DNA of 64,000 nucleotides from Desulfomonile tiedjei (GCA_016212925.1 JACRDF010000037.1:1-64000), one strand, 5' to 3'. Numbered from the stretch's first letter, positions 26,700-35,760 are shown. Numbers and translations: made by a program. Notes: generated from the sequence alone by a model not told the origin.

Positions 26700-27584
26700 A
26701 TGACCATTGAATACTTCATATTCATGCTGATCAACGGCCTTAGCCAGGGGATGCTCCTGTTCATCATCGCGTCCGGGCTTTCTCTGGTATTCGGGGTTCT
26801 CAGGGTGATCAATTTTGCTCACGGGTCCCTTTATATGATCGGGGCATTCGTCGCGTTTTCATTATCCACTCTTATGGCCGGTGGGACCCTGTACAGCTTT
26901 CTGGTGTTGCTGTTGGTCGTTCCTCCTATCCTCGGTGTAATAGGCCTGCTACTGGAGGTCTCCCTTTTCCGCCGGGTATACGGCCAGGAACATCTCTTGC
27001 AGTTATTGCTCACTTACGCCTTGGTCCTGATCCTGGACGACCTGGTGCGAGTGGTGTGGGGCGGAGACCCGAGGAATGTTGCGCGGCCTGAGATACTCGC
27101 GGGCTCGGTGGATGTTCTCGGATTGGCCCTGCCCACTTACAACGTATTCATACTGGCGGTGGGGCCGATAATAGCTTTTGGATTGTGGTTCCTCCTATAC
27201 CGGACGCGGACCGGCAACGTGATTCGGGCGGCGGTTTCTTACCCGGACACTTTGGGCGCATTAGGGGTCAACGTTTCATGGGTCATGACCTCGACCTTCA
27301 TGCTGGGGTGCTGGTTGGCTGGGCTTGGCGGGGTCCTGACCGCAGCCCTCGCCAATATTGACCTTGGCATCGGAATGGAGAAGATCATCGAGTGCTTCGC
27401 CGTAGTGGTCATTGGAGGTCTGGGAAGCGTGGGTGGCGCATTGTTGGGCTCTCTCATCATAGGCACGGGAATTACTTTCTTCCAGCTTCCGTTCGGGCGG
27501 TGGGCTCTGGTGTTTCCGTATGCCCTCATGGCCCTGGTACTCATCTGGAGGCCTTGGGGCCTGTTTGGAAAACCGGAACGATAG
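26700..27584 (+). CDS. livH: Liv-type ABC transporter permease LivH (second system)
   Basis: A 294-residue inner-membrane permease. LivH features include IIASGLSLVFGVLRVINFAHGSLYMIGAFVAF, RTRTGNVIRAAVSYPDTLGALGVNVSWVMTSTFMLGCWLAGLGGVL and VVVIGGLGSVGGALLGSLIIG. The frame is open back to 26592, but the ATG at 26700 fits the family start (MTIEYFIFMLINGLSQGM). It lies 125 bases after the ligase stop and 22 bases before livM. Confidence 0.92.
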   Translation: MTIEYFIFMLINGLSQGMLLFIIASGLSLVFGVLRVINFAHGSLYMIGAFVAFSLSTLMAGGTLYSFLVLLLVVPPILGVIGLLLEVSLFRRVYGQEHLLQLLLTYALVLILDDLVRVVWGGDPRNVARPEILAGSVDVLGLALPTYNVFILAVGPIIAFGLWFLLYRTRTGNVIRAAVSYPDTLGALGVNVSWVMTSTFMLGCWLAGLGGVLTAALANIDLGIGMEKIIECFAVVVIGGLGSVGGALLGSLIIGTGITFFQLPFGRWALVFPYALMALVLIWRPWGLFGKPER

Positions 27585-27606
27585 CAGACAGGGGGAGAAT
27601 CCATCG

Positions 27607-28575
27607 ATGGACAAGTCACCATCAAACAACAATATTAGCTGGATCGCCGGTGTGGTCGTGGCGGTGGCTCTTTTCGTCCTCCCGTTGGTATTGGCCCGGT
27701 TCGGCAAGACGGGCGAATACTGGATCTGGGTCACAACTGAAATGATTATTATGGCCCTATTTGCCATGAGCCTGAACCTGATCCTGGGCTTCGGCGGAAT
27801 GGTGAGCTTTGGCCATGCGGCTTTTTTCGGAGTAGGCGCGTACACGGTTGCGTTGCTAATGAAAAAGGCGGGGTGGCCGCTTTATTTGGCCCTTCCGGCC
27901 GCGCCCGTAGTGGCTGCCATAACCGCGGCGATTATCGGCTGGTTCTGTGTGAGGCTCCTGGGGCTGTACTTTTCCATCCTGACGCTCGCATTCAGTCAGC
28001 TTCTGTACATGATAGTCTTCCAATGGTACACCTTCACCGGCGGGGATGACGGGATCCACGGAATCCCCAGGCCGGAGTCCCTTGGAGCAATAAATTACTA
28101 TTGGCTCTGCGTGGTCCTTTTCCTCATCTGTTTCCTGGTCATGCGAATGATAGTCAATTCTTCTTTCGGTCTGAGTATCCGAACAATAAGAGAGAACCTG
28201 GAACGGGCGAAATTCATAGGCATCAATGTGCGACGCTATCAGTTGATCAATTTTATTATTGCAGGTGCGTTCGCAGGATTGGCCGGCGGCTTGTTGACCG
28301 AGCTGAATCGCTTCGCTCAAACGGAGTTTCTCCACTGGAGCAAGTCCGCGGAGCCCATTTTGGCGAGCCTAGTGGGAGGAATGTATTCGCTTGTAGGGCC
28401 CGCGATCGGTTCGGCTGTCCTGATGTTCCTCAAAATCATTCTTCAGCAGTTGCACAGGAGTATGGTGGAGATGTGGGCCATTGTCCTGGGCTTAATCCTA
28501 CTGGTGGTAGTCCTTTTTGCGCCGGGCGGTCTGGTAGGCCTGTACGACAGGTTTTTCGGCAAGTCGGAATCGTGA
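27607..28575 (+). CDS. livM: Liv-type ABC transporter permease LivM (second system)
   Basis: A 322-residue permease with eight to ten membrane segments. Family blocks are MIIMALFAMSLNLILGFGGMVSFGHAAFFGVGAYTVALL, a long periplasmic/cytoplasmic turn FTGGDDGIHGIPRP, and RTIRENLERAKFIGINVRRYQLINFIIAGAFAGLAGGL. The ATG at 27607 follows AGGGGGAGAATCC, a good ribosome-binding site; the longer frame from 27520 overlaps livH and is less likely. Confidence 0.92.
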   Translation: MDKSPSNNNISWIAGVVVAVALFVLPLVLARFGKTGEYWIWVTTEMIIMALFAMSLNLILGFGGMVSFGHAAFFGVGAYTVALLMKKAGWPLYLALPAAPVVAAITAAIIGWFCVRLLGLYFSILTLAFSQLLYMIVFQWYTFTGGDDGIHGIPRPESLGAINYYWLCVVLFLICFLVMRMIVNSSFGLSIRTIRENLERAKFIGINVRRYQLINFIIAGAFAGLAGGLLTELNRFAQTEFLHWSKSAEPILASLVGGMYSLVGPAIGSAVLMFLKIILQQLHRSMVEMWAIVLGLILLVVVLFAPGGLVGLYDRFFGKSES

Positions 28576-28658
28576 ACTGACTGCGATTACCGACGATTTT
28601 TCAAGAAGTGGCCGGGTGCGACCAAGTCGAGACAAATCCACGGGCGGTGAAGGCTAAA

Positions 28659-29414
28659 ATGACCGATCACATTCTGCGAATTGAAAAGCTGTCGAAGTCG
28701 TTCGAGGGCAACCAAATTTTCAACGACGTGAATTTCGGCGTCTCCCCGGGCGAATTGAGTGCCATTATCGGCCCCAACGGCGCGGGGAAAACGACATTGT
28801 TCAATTTGATAACCGGGTACCACCTTCCGGACAAAGGACGGATCATATTCAAAGGGAAAGACATCGCGGGGATGCAGCCTTTCGACATCGTCAGGCTGGG
28901 AATGGCGAGGGCTTTCCAGATCACCAATATCTTTCGCAGAATGACCGTTCTGGAAAATCTGATTGCCACCCTCATCACTAAAAATCGCGGCAATTTAAAT
29001 ATGGTCACGGCCGTAAGCAAGCTCAAAGTTGTGCGGGAGAGAGCGTACGAGGTGCTGGACAGTGTGGGGCTTACGGATCTTGCTCACCGCCAAAGCGGTA
29101 CTCTGGCGCACGGTAACCAGAAGAGACTGGACATAGCCGTGGCGCTTGCCCTGGAGCCGGAGTTGCTCCTCCTTGACGAGCCCATGGCGGGAATGAGCCC
29201 TGAAGAGCGCTGGCAAACCGTGGAACTGGTCAAGCAACTCTGGGAGCGCCTGAAGATTACCATGGTTTTCATCGAACACGACATGGATATGGTTTTCGGG
29301 ATTTCCCAGAAAGTGCGCGTGCTCTGCTACAAAACGCTATTGGCTGAAGGAACTCCGCAAGAGATCTCGTCCAACCCCCAAGTAATCGAGGCATATCTTG
29401 GTGAAGAGGTTTGA
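28659..29414 (+). CDS. livG: Liv-type ABC transporter ATP-binding protein LivG (second system)
   Basis: A 251-residue ATPase starting MTDHILRIEKLSKSFEGNQIF. Walker A is GPNGAGKTTLFNLITG, the Q-loop region MARAFQITNIFRRMTVLENL, the signature QSGTLAHGNQKRLDIAVALALEPELLLLDEPMAGMSPEE with a degenerate LAHGNQK in place of LSGGQQ, and the switch His in VFIEHDMDMVF. It ends EAYLGEE as LivG proteins do. About 80 bases of non-coding DNA precede it after livM. Confidence 0.92.
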   Translation: MTDHILRIEKLSKSFEGNQIFNDVNFGVSPGELSAIIGPNGAGKTTLFNLITGYHLPDKGRIIFKGKDIAGMQPFDIVRLGMARAFQITNIFRRMTVLENLIATLITKNRGNLNMVTAVSKLKVVRERAYEVLDSVGLTDLAHRQSGTLAHGNQKRLDIAVALALEPELLLLDEPMAGMSPEERWQTVELVKQLWERLKITMVFIEHDMDMVFGISQKVRVLCYKTLLAEGTPQEISSNPQVIEAYLGEEV

Positions 29415-29416
29415 CC

Positions 29417-30121
29417 ATGCACCTGGAAGTGGAAAAGATCAACACATACTACGGACTGAGCCACATCCTGTTCGATGTCTCCCTTCAGGTTAACCAAGGC
29501 GAGGCGGTAGTTCTGCTGGGGAGAAACGGGGCCGGCAAGACCACCACTATGCGCAGCATCATGGGCCTCACCCCGCCGAAGCAGGGGAAAGTAAGTTTCA
29601 ACGGGAAAGACATTACCGCTCTGCCTCCTTACAAAGTTGCCCGGCTGGGGTTGGGTTTCGTGCCGGAGGACCGGCGGATTTTCCCGGATCTGACGGTCCA
29701 CGCCAATCTGGATGTCGGCCGCCAGAAATCGCGGTCCACGGGCAAGGGTTGGACCATCGACCGCATTTATGAACTCTTTCCAAGGCTGAGGGAACTGTCC
29801 GCTCGCCGAGGCGGCAATCTTAGCGGCGGAGAACAGCAGATGCTTACCATAGCCCGCACCCTGATGGGCAATCCTGATCTGATTCTACTTGATGAACCTT
29901 CCGAAGGACTCGCTCCCATCATCGTCAAAGTGCTCGGCGATTTCATCGACCTGATAAAACAAGAAGGGATGACCGTCCTCCTTTCCGAGCAAAATGTAAA
30001 GTTCGCTCTGAAACACTGCGATCGTGCCTATATAGTCGACAACGGGCACATCAAATACGAGGGGAGCATCAAGGACCTGGAACGGGATGAAGAAATCAAG
30101 AAGCGTTATCTAGCTGTCTAG
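29417..30121 (+). CDS. livF: Liv-type ABC transporter ATP-binding protein LivF (second system)
   Basis: A 234-residue ATPase (236 if the TTG at 29411 is used). Walker A LGRNGAGKTTTMRSIMG, LGFVPEDRRIFPDLTVHANLDVG, signature NLSGGEQQMLTIARTLMGNPDLILLDEPSEGLAP, and LLSEQNVKFALKHCDRAYIVDNGHI are all typical of LivF. The ATG at 29417 begins two bases after the livG stop, so translation is coupled. It is the last gene of the cluster and is followed by a dispersed repeat. Confidence 0.92.
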   Translation: MHLEVEKINTYYGLSHILFDVSLQVNQGEAVVLLGRNGAGKTTTMRSIMGLTPPKQGKVSFNGKDITALPPYKVARLGLGFVPEDRRIFPDLTVHANLDVGRQKSRSTGKGWTIDRIYELFPRLRELSARRGGNLSGGEQQMLTIARTLMGNPDLILLDEPSEGLAPIIVKVLGDFIDLIKQEGMTVLLSEQNVKFALKHCDRAYIVDNGHIKYEGSIKDLERDEEIKKRYLAV

Positions 30122-30571
30122 TGCCCAGTCCCGCGAACGACTCGCATAACCCGGCATCGGAGGCCATCTCAGGCGTTCCGACGAGGTGAACGGGGGGCAG
30201 GCTTGTCATTGCGAGCGCAGCGAAGCAATCTCACGTGGCGGACACCAAGCGCTAGAGATTGCTTCGTCGCCATGCTCCTCGCAATGACACTGACTAGTGT
30301 GCTGGCCCGGTTGAGGACCTGCAATCTAATTGTGGAACATCACACTAGTAACGTTGCATCGCATTCCCTTATGCCAATTCGCATGTCCGGAGTTAGGCAT
30401 GGCGGGCATTCGTGCCCCGCGGGACCGCAGGCGAATCGTGGTAGGGCTGGCGTCGCTGTGAGCCTTCAATAACCTTATCTGTTTGGTCGCGACTTGGTGG
30501 TCTAGGTCACTAACCGGTAAAAACGGTTTCTATCGCTACAACCTATGTAATAGGTGAAAGGGGGTAAGCTC
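30122..30571. other. Intergenic region downstream of the second liv cluster
   Basis: It contains the GTCATTGCGAG repeat at 30205-30288 and no gene that can be supported. A short inverted repeat ACCG-GTAAAAA-CGGT lies near 30514-30528 ahead of the next gene, and GTGAAAGGGGG just before its start is the ribosome-binding region. Confidence 0.5.
30205..30288. repeat. Dispersed palindromic repeat GTCATTGCGAG...CTCGCAATGAC, copy 2
   Basis: A short copy of about 84 bases without the nested unit. Ends GTCATTGCGAG and CTCGCAATGAC are inverted, and inner CGAAGCAATCTC pairs with GAGATTGCTTCG. It sits just after livF and could act in 3'-end processing of the mRNA; this is inference. Confidence 0.75.
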
Positions 30572-31819
30572 ATGAGATCCTCACCCAACAGGCTGTGGAG
30601 TAGCCTTTTGTCGTCCATGCTCGTTTTGGTTCTGATCGTTGCGGCTTCACTTGTGTGTGCGGAGCCAATAACGAGGCTTTCCGGGGTGCCGGACCTGGAA
30701 TCGCTCAAGAAATACTATTCGGTGCCTAATTTTGCCATCGGTGGAAAGTACGATGTGCAGAATGAAGCGTCCTTCGAGTTCGGGGGTACTGGAGGCGTAA
30801 CACTGGAATCTTTGGGGCGGGAACCGCTCCGCCTGTCATACATAGCGGTAGGGACCCCACAGCGCGACAAGGACGGCAAGATTGTGAACGCGGTGATCGT
30901 AAGCTCTTATTACTCGGGTGACTCGGCTTTCATGTACTTTTTCTGGTATGACGGCCAAAAAGGGAACGCGTTCGCAGAGGGTCCGTATGTAGGACCAGGC
31001 AAGCTCATCGACACTGACAAGCACTACGTCATATTCCTTGACGCATTGGGACTCTGGGGGACGAGCAAGCCCAGCGACGGATTGGGAATGAAATTCCCGA
31101 AGTACTCGATCTCGGATTGTGTGCAGGCCAATTATCGTCTCCTTAAAGATCACCTGGGCGTGGCCAAGGTAAAGCTGGCCACCGGAGTCTCCATGGGCGG
31201 CATTCAGAGCTATGTTCTGGCTGTGCTCCATCCCGATTTCGTGGAAGCGATTATGCCGATTGGCGGAATTACGGCCTCTGATCCGGTTTCACGGTGGCTG
31301 TTTCAACTCATGACCGCGGCCATGCAGAGCGACCCTGTTTGGCAGAAAACAAAAGGAGATTACTACTCGCTCCCGAAGGACCAACATCCCAACAAGGGCA
31401 TGATGTTTGGATGGTCGGTTCTCGGGGAGACCGGGTTCGGCTTTGATTTCCGAGTGAAGCAAAAATGGGATGAGGTCAAGAAGGAGGTTTTCTTCTGGGA
31501 GCCTAAGGATGGCGAAGGGGCCAACCTGGTGTCCAAGGCCAAGGATTTTGACGTGGATGACCTGCTCTGCCGCAACCAGTGCCTCGAAACCTACGACATC
31601 AACGATCAACTCGGCCGGATCAAAGCAAAGACTCTGATCCTCCACGTGAAAAACGATCAATGGCTCAGGTACGTCCTGGCGGAAGAAGCCGCGTCAAGAA
31701 TCCAGGGCGCAAAGCTGGTGGGCTACGAAAGTCCGTTGGCCCATTACGCGGTATTCCGCGGCCCGAATGTTTGCAAAGACGCGGTCACGAGCTTCTTCAA
31801 AGAAATAGGGATGAAATAG
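30572..31819 (+). CDS. Secreted alpha/beta hydrolase of the homoserine O-acetyltransferase (MetX)-like fold
   Basis: The 415-residue protein has a signal peptide (MRSSPNRLWSSLLSSMLVLVLIVAASLVCA) and so acts outside the inner membrane, unlike true MetX. The nucleophile elbow is ATGVSMGGIQSYVLAVLHPDFVEAIMPIGG. The acid is probably the Asp in LILHVKNDQWLRY and the His that of SPLAHYAVFRG, giving a full Ser-Asp-His triad. In MetX the last block reads GHDAFL, here AHYAVF. A hydrolase or acyltransferase on an unknown ester is likely, and methionine synthesis is unlikely. The ATG at 30572 is preferred to the GTG at 30554 because AAAGGGGG lies at the right distance. No operon partner is evident. Confidence 0.8.
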   Translation: MRSSPNRLWSSLLSSMLVLVLIVAASLVCAEPITRLSGVPDLESLKKYYSVPNFAIGGKYDVQNEASFEFGGTGGVTLESLGREPLRLSYIAVGTPQRDKDGKIVNAVIVSSYYSGDSAFMYFFWYDGQKGNAFAEGPYVGPGKLIDTDKHYVIFLDALGLWGTSKPSDGLGMKFPKYSISDCVQANYRLLKDHLGVAKVKLATGVSMGGIQSYVLAVLHPDFVEAIMPIGGITASDPVSRWLFQLMTAAMQSDPVWQKTKGDYYSLPKDQHPNKGMMFGWSVLGETGFGFDFRVKQKWDEVKKEVFFWEPKDGEGANLVSKAKDFDVDDLLCRNQCLETYDINDQLGRIKAKTLILHVKNDQWLRYVLAEEAASRIQGAKLVGYESPLAHYAVFRGPNVCKDAVTSFFKEIGMK

Positions 31820-32266
31820 ACCGGGGACCATTCGGTTTACAGGGAACGAAATCCGCCTTGGTGGGTCTCCGAAGCGACGACGGGCCCGGCAATTAGCAGC
31901 TGATACCATTGCGCGGGCCAACAATGAATAATCCGTTGAATCGGACACAGACCTGCCAAGGCCCAGGCCCGTGGCACCCCTGGGCCGATGCTGATGGGCT
32001 GTCAGGTGCCACTGACCTGGGCACCAGGTCAGTGTTGCTTTTGCTGCGAACCCACGTTCACAGTTTGAAAGCTAGGTGGTATGAGCGGGCCCGCGGGGCC
32101 GGCAATGAACCGGTTTGTCAATCTTCCGCGTGAAAGCGTTATGTTATTGGAGCCCTGCCAAGGCCAACGGTGGCCGAAAGAATTTGACTCCCTGGATTTT
32201 TTCCCCTAATTGTGGCCTAATAGTCGGGAAAAGGGCCCGCAAAACAGGTGATATAGGAGGGGGTCA
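31820..32266. other. Intergenic region with a hairpin at 32010-32034
   Basis: No gene is supported. The hairpin CACTGACCTGG-GCA-CCAGGTCAGTG has 11-bp perfect arms and is followed by TTGCTTTTGC, a weak T-rich tail. It could be a leaky terminator for the hydrolase gene about 190 bases upstream. A CCTGGGCC-type pair lies at 31960-31985. A good ribosome-binding site (AGGAGGGGG) precedes the next gene. Confidence 0.45.
32010..32034 (+). terminator. Possible weak terminator or stable hairpin
   Basis: Perfect 11-bp arms with a three-base loop are seen, followed by a broken T-tract (TTGCTTTT). The distance from the stop of the upstream gene and the interrupted T-run keep this tentative. Confidence 0.3.
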
Positions 32267-35074
32267 ATGCAGGACGATCCGCCGAGCTGGGCTACCGGTG
32301 CTGTGCCAGCGAGATTAAGGTCTGCCCAAATACACCACCTGTACTCACAAGCTCGTTTCGGCGCATTTGGCGCCGTTGTCGGCGCTTTCATTCTTACTGC
32401 GTCACTATGGGGCGCTGTCTCTTCCCTCCGTCTAGTTCTTTGGCTCACCGGCTATTCACTTGTTCACGGATTGCGGCACATCTTGATTGCGAGATTTTTT
32501 AAGGCCTCGCCCGAAGGGGAGGCCGCAATTCCCTGGGATCGCCGGTTCCAAGTGGGAGCAACCGCTGGAACCTTGTTCTGGGGGATGGCCGCTGTTTTCC
32601 TCTTTCCTGCAGAATCGGTACCGCACCAATTCATATTGGCCGTCTGTGTTACAGGAATTACCACCGCGGCTGCGGTGATGTTTGCTGCGACCAATTGTTA
32701 TCTTCCGTGCATCCTGGCGGGGTTGCTACCCTTATCAGCGCGATTCTTTTACGAAGGCGGCGAAAATCTCATAATCGGGGCTATCATATTCCTCTTTGCA
32801 GGGGTCCTGATTTTCGTCGGCAGACGCGTGCACGCTGTCCTAGAGGATTCGTTGCTGCTCAGAATGAAGACGGAGTCCTTGGTACAGGCAGTAAACGATC
32901 GGAAAAATGCGGCGGACGGCCTGAACTCCATGCTGAATTCACAAATTTCACAAAGGCAAAAGGCGGAAGACGACTTGAGAAGTCTATTGTCCAGCTTGGA
33001 AAGTCTAGTGGAGGAACGCACCGAAGACGTGCGGGCCGCCAACCGAAGGCTTCTCATAGAGATCAGCGATCGGGAGCGAGCAGAAGTCGAATTGAAGAAG
33101 ACTCAGCGGGCTATAGAACTCCTGGTGGAAAGGCGAACGGATGAGCTGGCAAAGGCCAACGAGCGATTACAGGTCGAATTGGAGTGGAAAGCGCAAGCGC
33201 AGGTCCTTTTGGAAGAAAGCGAAAAACTGCACCGCATGCTGGTAGAAACAGCCAAAGACATAATCTGGACCGTGGACTTGGCTTGGAATTTTAGTTATGT
33301 CAGCCCGTCAATTACCGATGTGCTTGGTTATACGGTTGAGGAAGTCATGTCGTTAGGCCCCTGCGCGATCCTTACTCCGGACTCCGGGGAGCGCGTAACT
33401 AAAGCCATGAGGGAGGACCTGAAAAAGGAATCTTTGGGTCCGAGAGGCCCGTTCGTATCGCGAACGGAGGAGATAGAGCAAGTGAGGAAAGATGGCGGCA
33501 TTGTCTGGGCCGAGATTTCTGCCACATTCCTGCGAGATGCCGACGGCAACCCCACCGGGATTCTGGGGATTTCACGCGATATTACCGGGCGGAAGGAGAT
33601 GGAGGAAGCCTTAAAGAGGGCGAGTGAGGATTTGGAGCGCCAGGTGGCGTTAAAGACAGCCAGCTTGAAGGACACCAACGAGCAGCTTGTCTTGTATATT
33701 AGAGAGAGAGATCGAATTCACAGGGAACTCCAATCCAGCGAAGAGCGATTTAGAGCAGTTTTTGAGAGCGCCGAAGAGTTCATCTTCATAAAAGACCGAG
33801 ACTTGAAATATTCCCATGTAAATCCTGCCATGTTCCATTGCTTCGGATTCGCGGACAAGGGCATCATCGGAAAGACAGATGACGAAGTGTTTGGACCGTC
33901 CAAAAACGATTACCTGAAGGAGATGGAATCCCGGGTTTTGGCGGGACAAGCTATTGAATCCGAACACGTCGTAAATGTTGGCGAACGCCACAGAGTCTTT
34001 CGATGTTCAAGGGTCCCGCTCCATGACTCGTCAGGCAAAATAGTCGGGCTATGCGGCATGGGCCGAGACATAACCGACGAGATGCCCTGGAAGGTTGAGA
34101 AAACGGTCGGAAATCCTGAATCCGGCTCCGCGGTCATGCGCGCCACCTTGGAGAAAGTCCAGCAGGTGGCTCAAACCGAGTCCATCGTCCTCTTTCTGGG
34201 AGAGAGCGGCAGCGGCAAGGACTATCTGGCCCGATATCTTCATGAAAATTCACAAAGGTCCACCGGGCCGTTCTTTGCCATAAATTGCGCCGCGTTGCCC
34301 AGCGAGCTTGCGGAATCTGAGCTTTTCGGCCATGAGGCGGGCGCGTTCACAGGGGCTTCAGGGCGAAAACGCGGTCTTTTGGAATTGGCCGAAGGAGGAA
34401 CCATCCTATTAAACGAAATAGGGGAGCTGTCGCCAGGTTTGCAGGCAAAGTTGTTAATGTTTCTGGACACCCAGTCTTTCACAAGAATCGGTGGCCAAAA
34501 GAGCATTTCGGTAAATGCCAGGATCTTGGCCGCCACCAACAGAGATCTTGCGAAAGAGGCAGAGGCCGGCAGATTCAGGTCTGATCTCTTCTATCGGATT
34601 AACGTGTTCCCGATCATCGTGCCACCTCTGCGCGATAGGCCCGAAGATATTCCACTGCTTTCCGAGGAGATTTTGGAGGGCTTATCGAAGAAGCTCGGTC
34701 GCCAGCATATGCCCGTTTTGGCTCCCACGACCATACAAATACTTCGCTCTTATCATTGGCCCGGAAATGTACGGGAGCTGAGGAATGTTTTGGAAAGGGC
34801 CCTGATTTTATGTAACGAAACTCATATCGGTCCCAAACACGTGGAGATTGCAGCAACCAAGTCTCCGGAAGATTCCAAAGATGAAGTTGCAGTGGTTATG
34901 AAGATCTCCGACGGGGCTTCCATGAAAGACCTAATCGAAAAGGCAAAAAAGGGGTTCATCTCCGAGGCATTGAGGCTCTCGGATGGAAACGTATCAGCGG
35001 CTGCCCGGAGCCTGGGAGTATCCCGTGACGTGTTGCGCCATGAGATGAAAAAGCTGGGGCCGGAATGGCGGTGA
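32267..35074 (+). CDS. Membrane-bound sigma-54-dependent transcriptional activator with PAS domains
   Basis: A 935-residue enhancer-binding protein. Residues about 35-195 hold five or six hydrophobic segments, then a coiled coil, two PAS domains (LHRMLVETAKDIIWTVDLAWNFSYVSPS and FRAVFESAEEFIFIKDRDLKYSHVNPA), the AAA+ domain and a C-terminal Fis-type helix-turn-helix (NVSAAARSLGVSRDVLRHEM). In the AAA+ domain, GAFTGA at 692-697 contacts sigma-54 and RSDLFYRINVFPI is present. Walker A is GESGSGKD instead of the usual GKE, and Walker B reads ILLNEIGE, with Asn at residue 716 in place of the common Asp. There is no receiver domain, so membrane/PAS sensing is likely direct. Targets were not identified: no clear TGGCAC-N5-TTGC promoter was seen in the window. 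Confidence 0.9.
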   Translation: MQDDPPSWATGAVPARLRSAQIHHLYSQARFGAFGAVVGAFILTASLWGAVSSLRLVLWLTGYSLVHGLRHILIARFFKASPEGEAAIPWDRRFQVGATAGTLFWGMAAVFLFPAESVPHQFILAVCVTGITTAAAVMFAATNCYLPCILAGLLPLSARFFYEGGENLIIGAIIFLFAGVLIFVGRRVHAVLEDSLLLRMKTESLVQAVNDRKNAADGLNSMLNSQISQRQKAEDDLRSLLSSLESLVEERTEDVRAANRRLLIEISDRERAEVELKKTQRAIELLVERRTDELAKANERLQVELEWKAQAQVLLEESEKLHRMLVETAKDIIWTVDLAWNFSYVSPSITDVLGYTVEEVMSLGPCAILTPDSGERVTKAMREDLKKESLGPRGPFVSRTEEIEQVRKDGGIVWAEISATFLRDADGNPTGILGISRDITGRKEMEEALKRASEDLERQVALKTASLKDTNEQLVLYIRERDRIHRELQSSEERFRAVFESAEEFIFIKDRDLKYSHVNPAMFHCFGFADKGIIGKTDDEVFGPSKNDYLKEMESRVLAGQAIESEHVVNVGERHRVFRCSRVPLHDSSGKIVGLCGMGRDITDEMPWKVEKTVGNPESGSAVMRATLEKVQQVAQTESIVLFLGESGSGKDYLARYLHENSQRSTGPFFAINCAALPSELAESELFGHEAGAFTGASGRKRGLLELAEGGTILLNEIGELSPGLQAKLLMFLDTQSFTRIGGQKSISVNARILAATNRDLAKEAEAGRFRSDLFYRINVFPIIVPPLRDRPEDIPLLSEEILEGLSKKLGRQHMPVLAPTTIQILRSYHWPGNVRELRNVLERALILCNETHIGPKHVEIAATKSPEDSKDEVAVVMKISDGASMKDLIEKAKKGFISEALRLSDGNVSAAARSLGVSRDVLRHEMKKLGPEWR

Positions 35075-35760
35075 AGCGCTCACGCATCGGCGAAAATCCC
35101 CTGTGAGTAACCCATTGACAACGCAACGCAATCTGATCCGGCATTCAGAAAACTGGGTAAATTTACCCAATCGATTACACCCCAAGAAACGCTTTCCCCT
35201 AATCGGGGACCAGACCACCCGCACTGCCGCGTAAAAATGTCCCTCTAATTCTAACCCCTTGGCCATATTCGATCTCTTTTGACTGTTCTTGGCCCCTGAT
35301 TTGCATCAGTGCCTATACGTTTGTCTACGTTTTCCCACAGAGAAGTAGATGAACTCCTTGCATAGAGCGATCTCCTCATTCCGGGGGGGAGAGGAGATCG
35401 CCCTCAGCCTTTGAAGGCATCCTTTGACGGTTTTACGATCCACGTGATCGTGGGAGGTGATCCCAAAGACCCAATGAGAAACGCTTTCTAATACCAGCGC
35501 GCCCTTGAAGCGTGAACCGGGGGGGAAGCGCTCGGTGGATCCGATGTTGTGCAGTCAGACGTATCAGTTGCTGGGGGGGAGATCCACGGGGCGCCCGGAA
35601 AACGCGGCTGAGTTTTCGGTACCTCAGGGCGCATGGGTGTTGGTCATTAGGTTTGAAGACATTGGCCTTAGCCGCCAACACGTCCACGCTACCGGTATGT
35701 CAGCCATACGCCGTTCATGGCTGATGGCTGACCTGCTGTGAAAGCTGAGGAGAAGTCATC
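35075..35760. other. 686-base intergenic region with an 11-bp hairpin and a repeated AGAAACGCTTTC word
   Basis: No gene is supported. An 11-bp perfect hairpin GCGATCTCCTC/GAGGAGATCGC spans 35367-35401 with a 13-base G-rich loop. The word AGAAACGCTTTC, itself partly symmetric (GAAA-CGC-TTTC), occurs at about 35185-35196 and 35477-35488. An ACGATC-CACGT-GATCGT palindrome lies near 35435. These may be control elements of the TPR gene; there is no experimental support. Confidence 0.45.

Noticed and set aside
31960-35760. Sigma-54 (-24/-12) promoters near the activator gene
   Set aside because: Several TGGCAC or TTGC words occur but none with the required spacing; no promoter is claimed.
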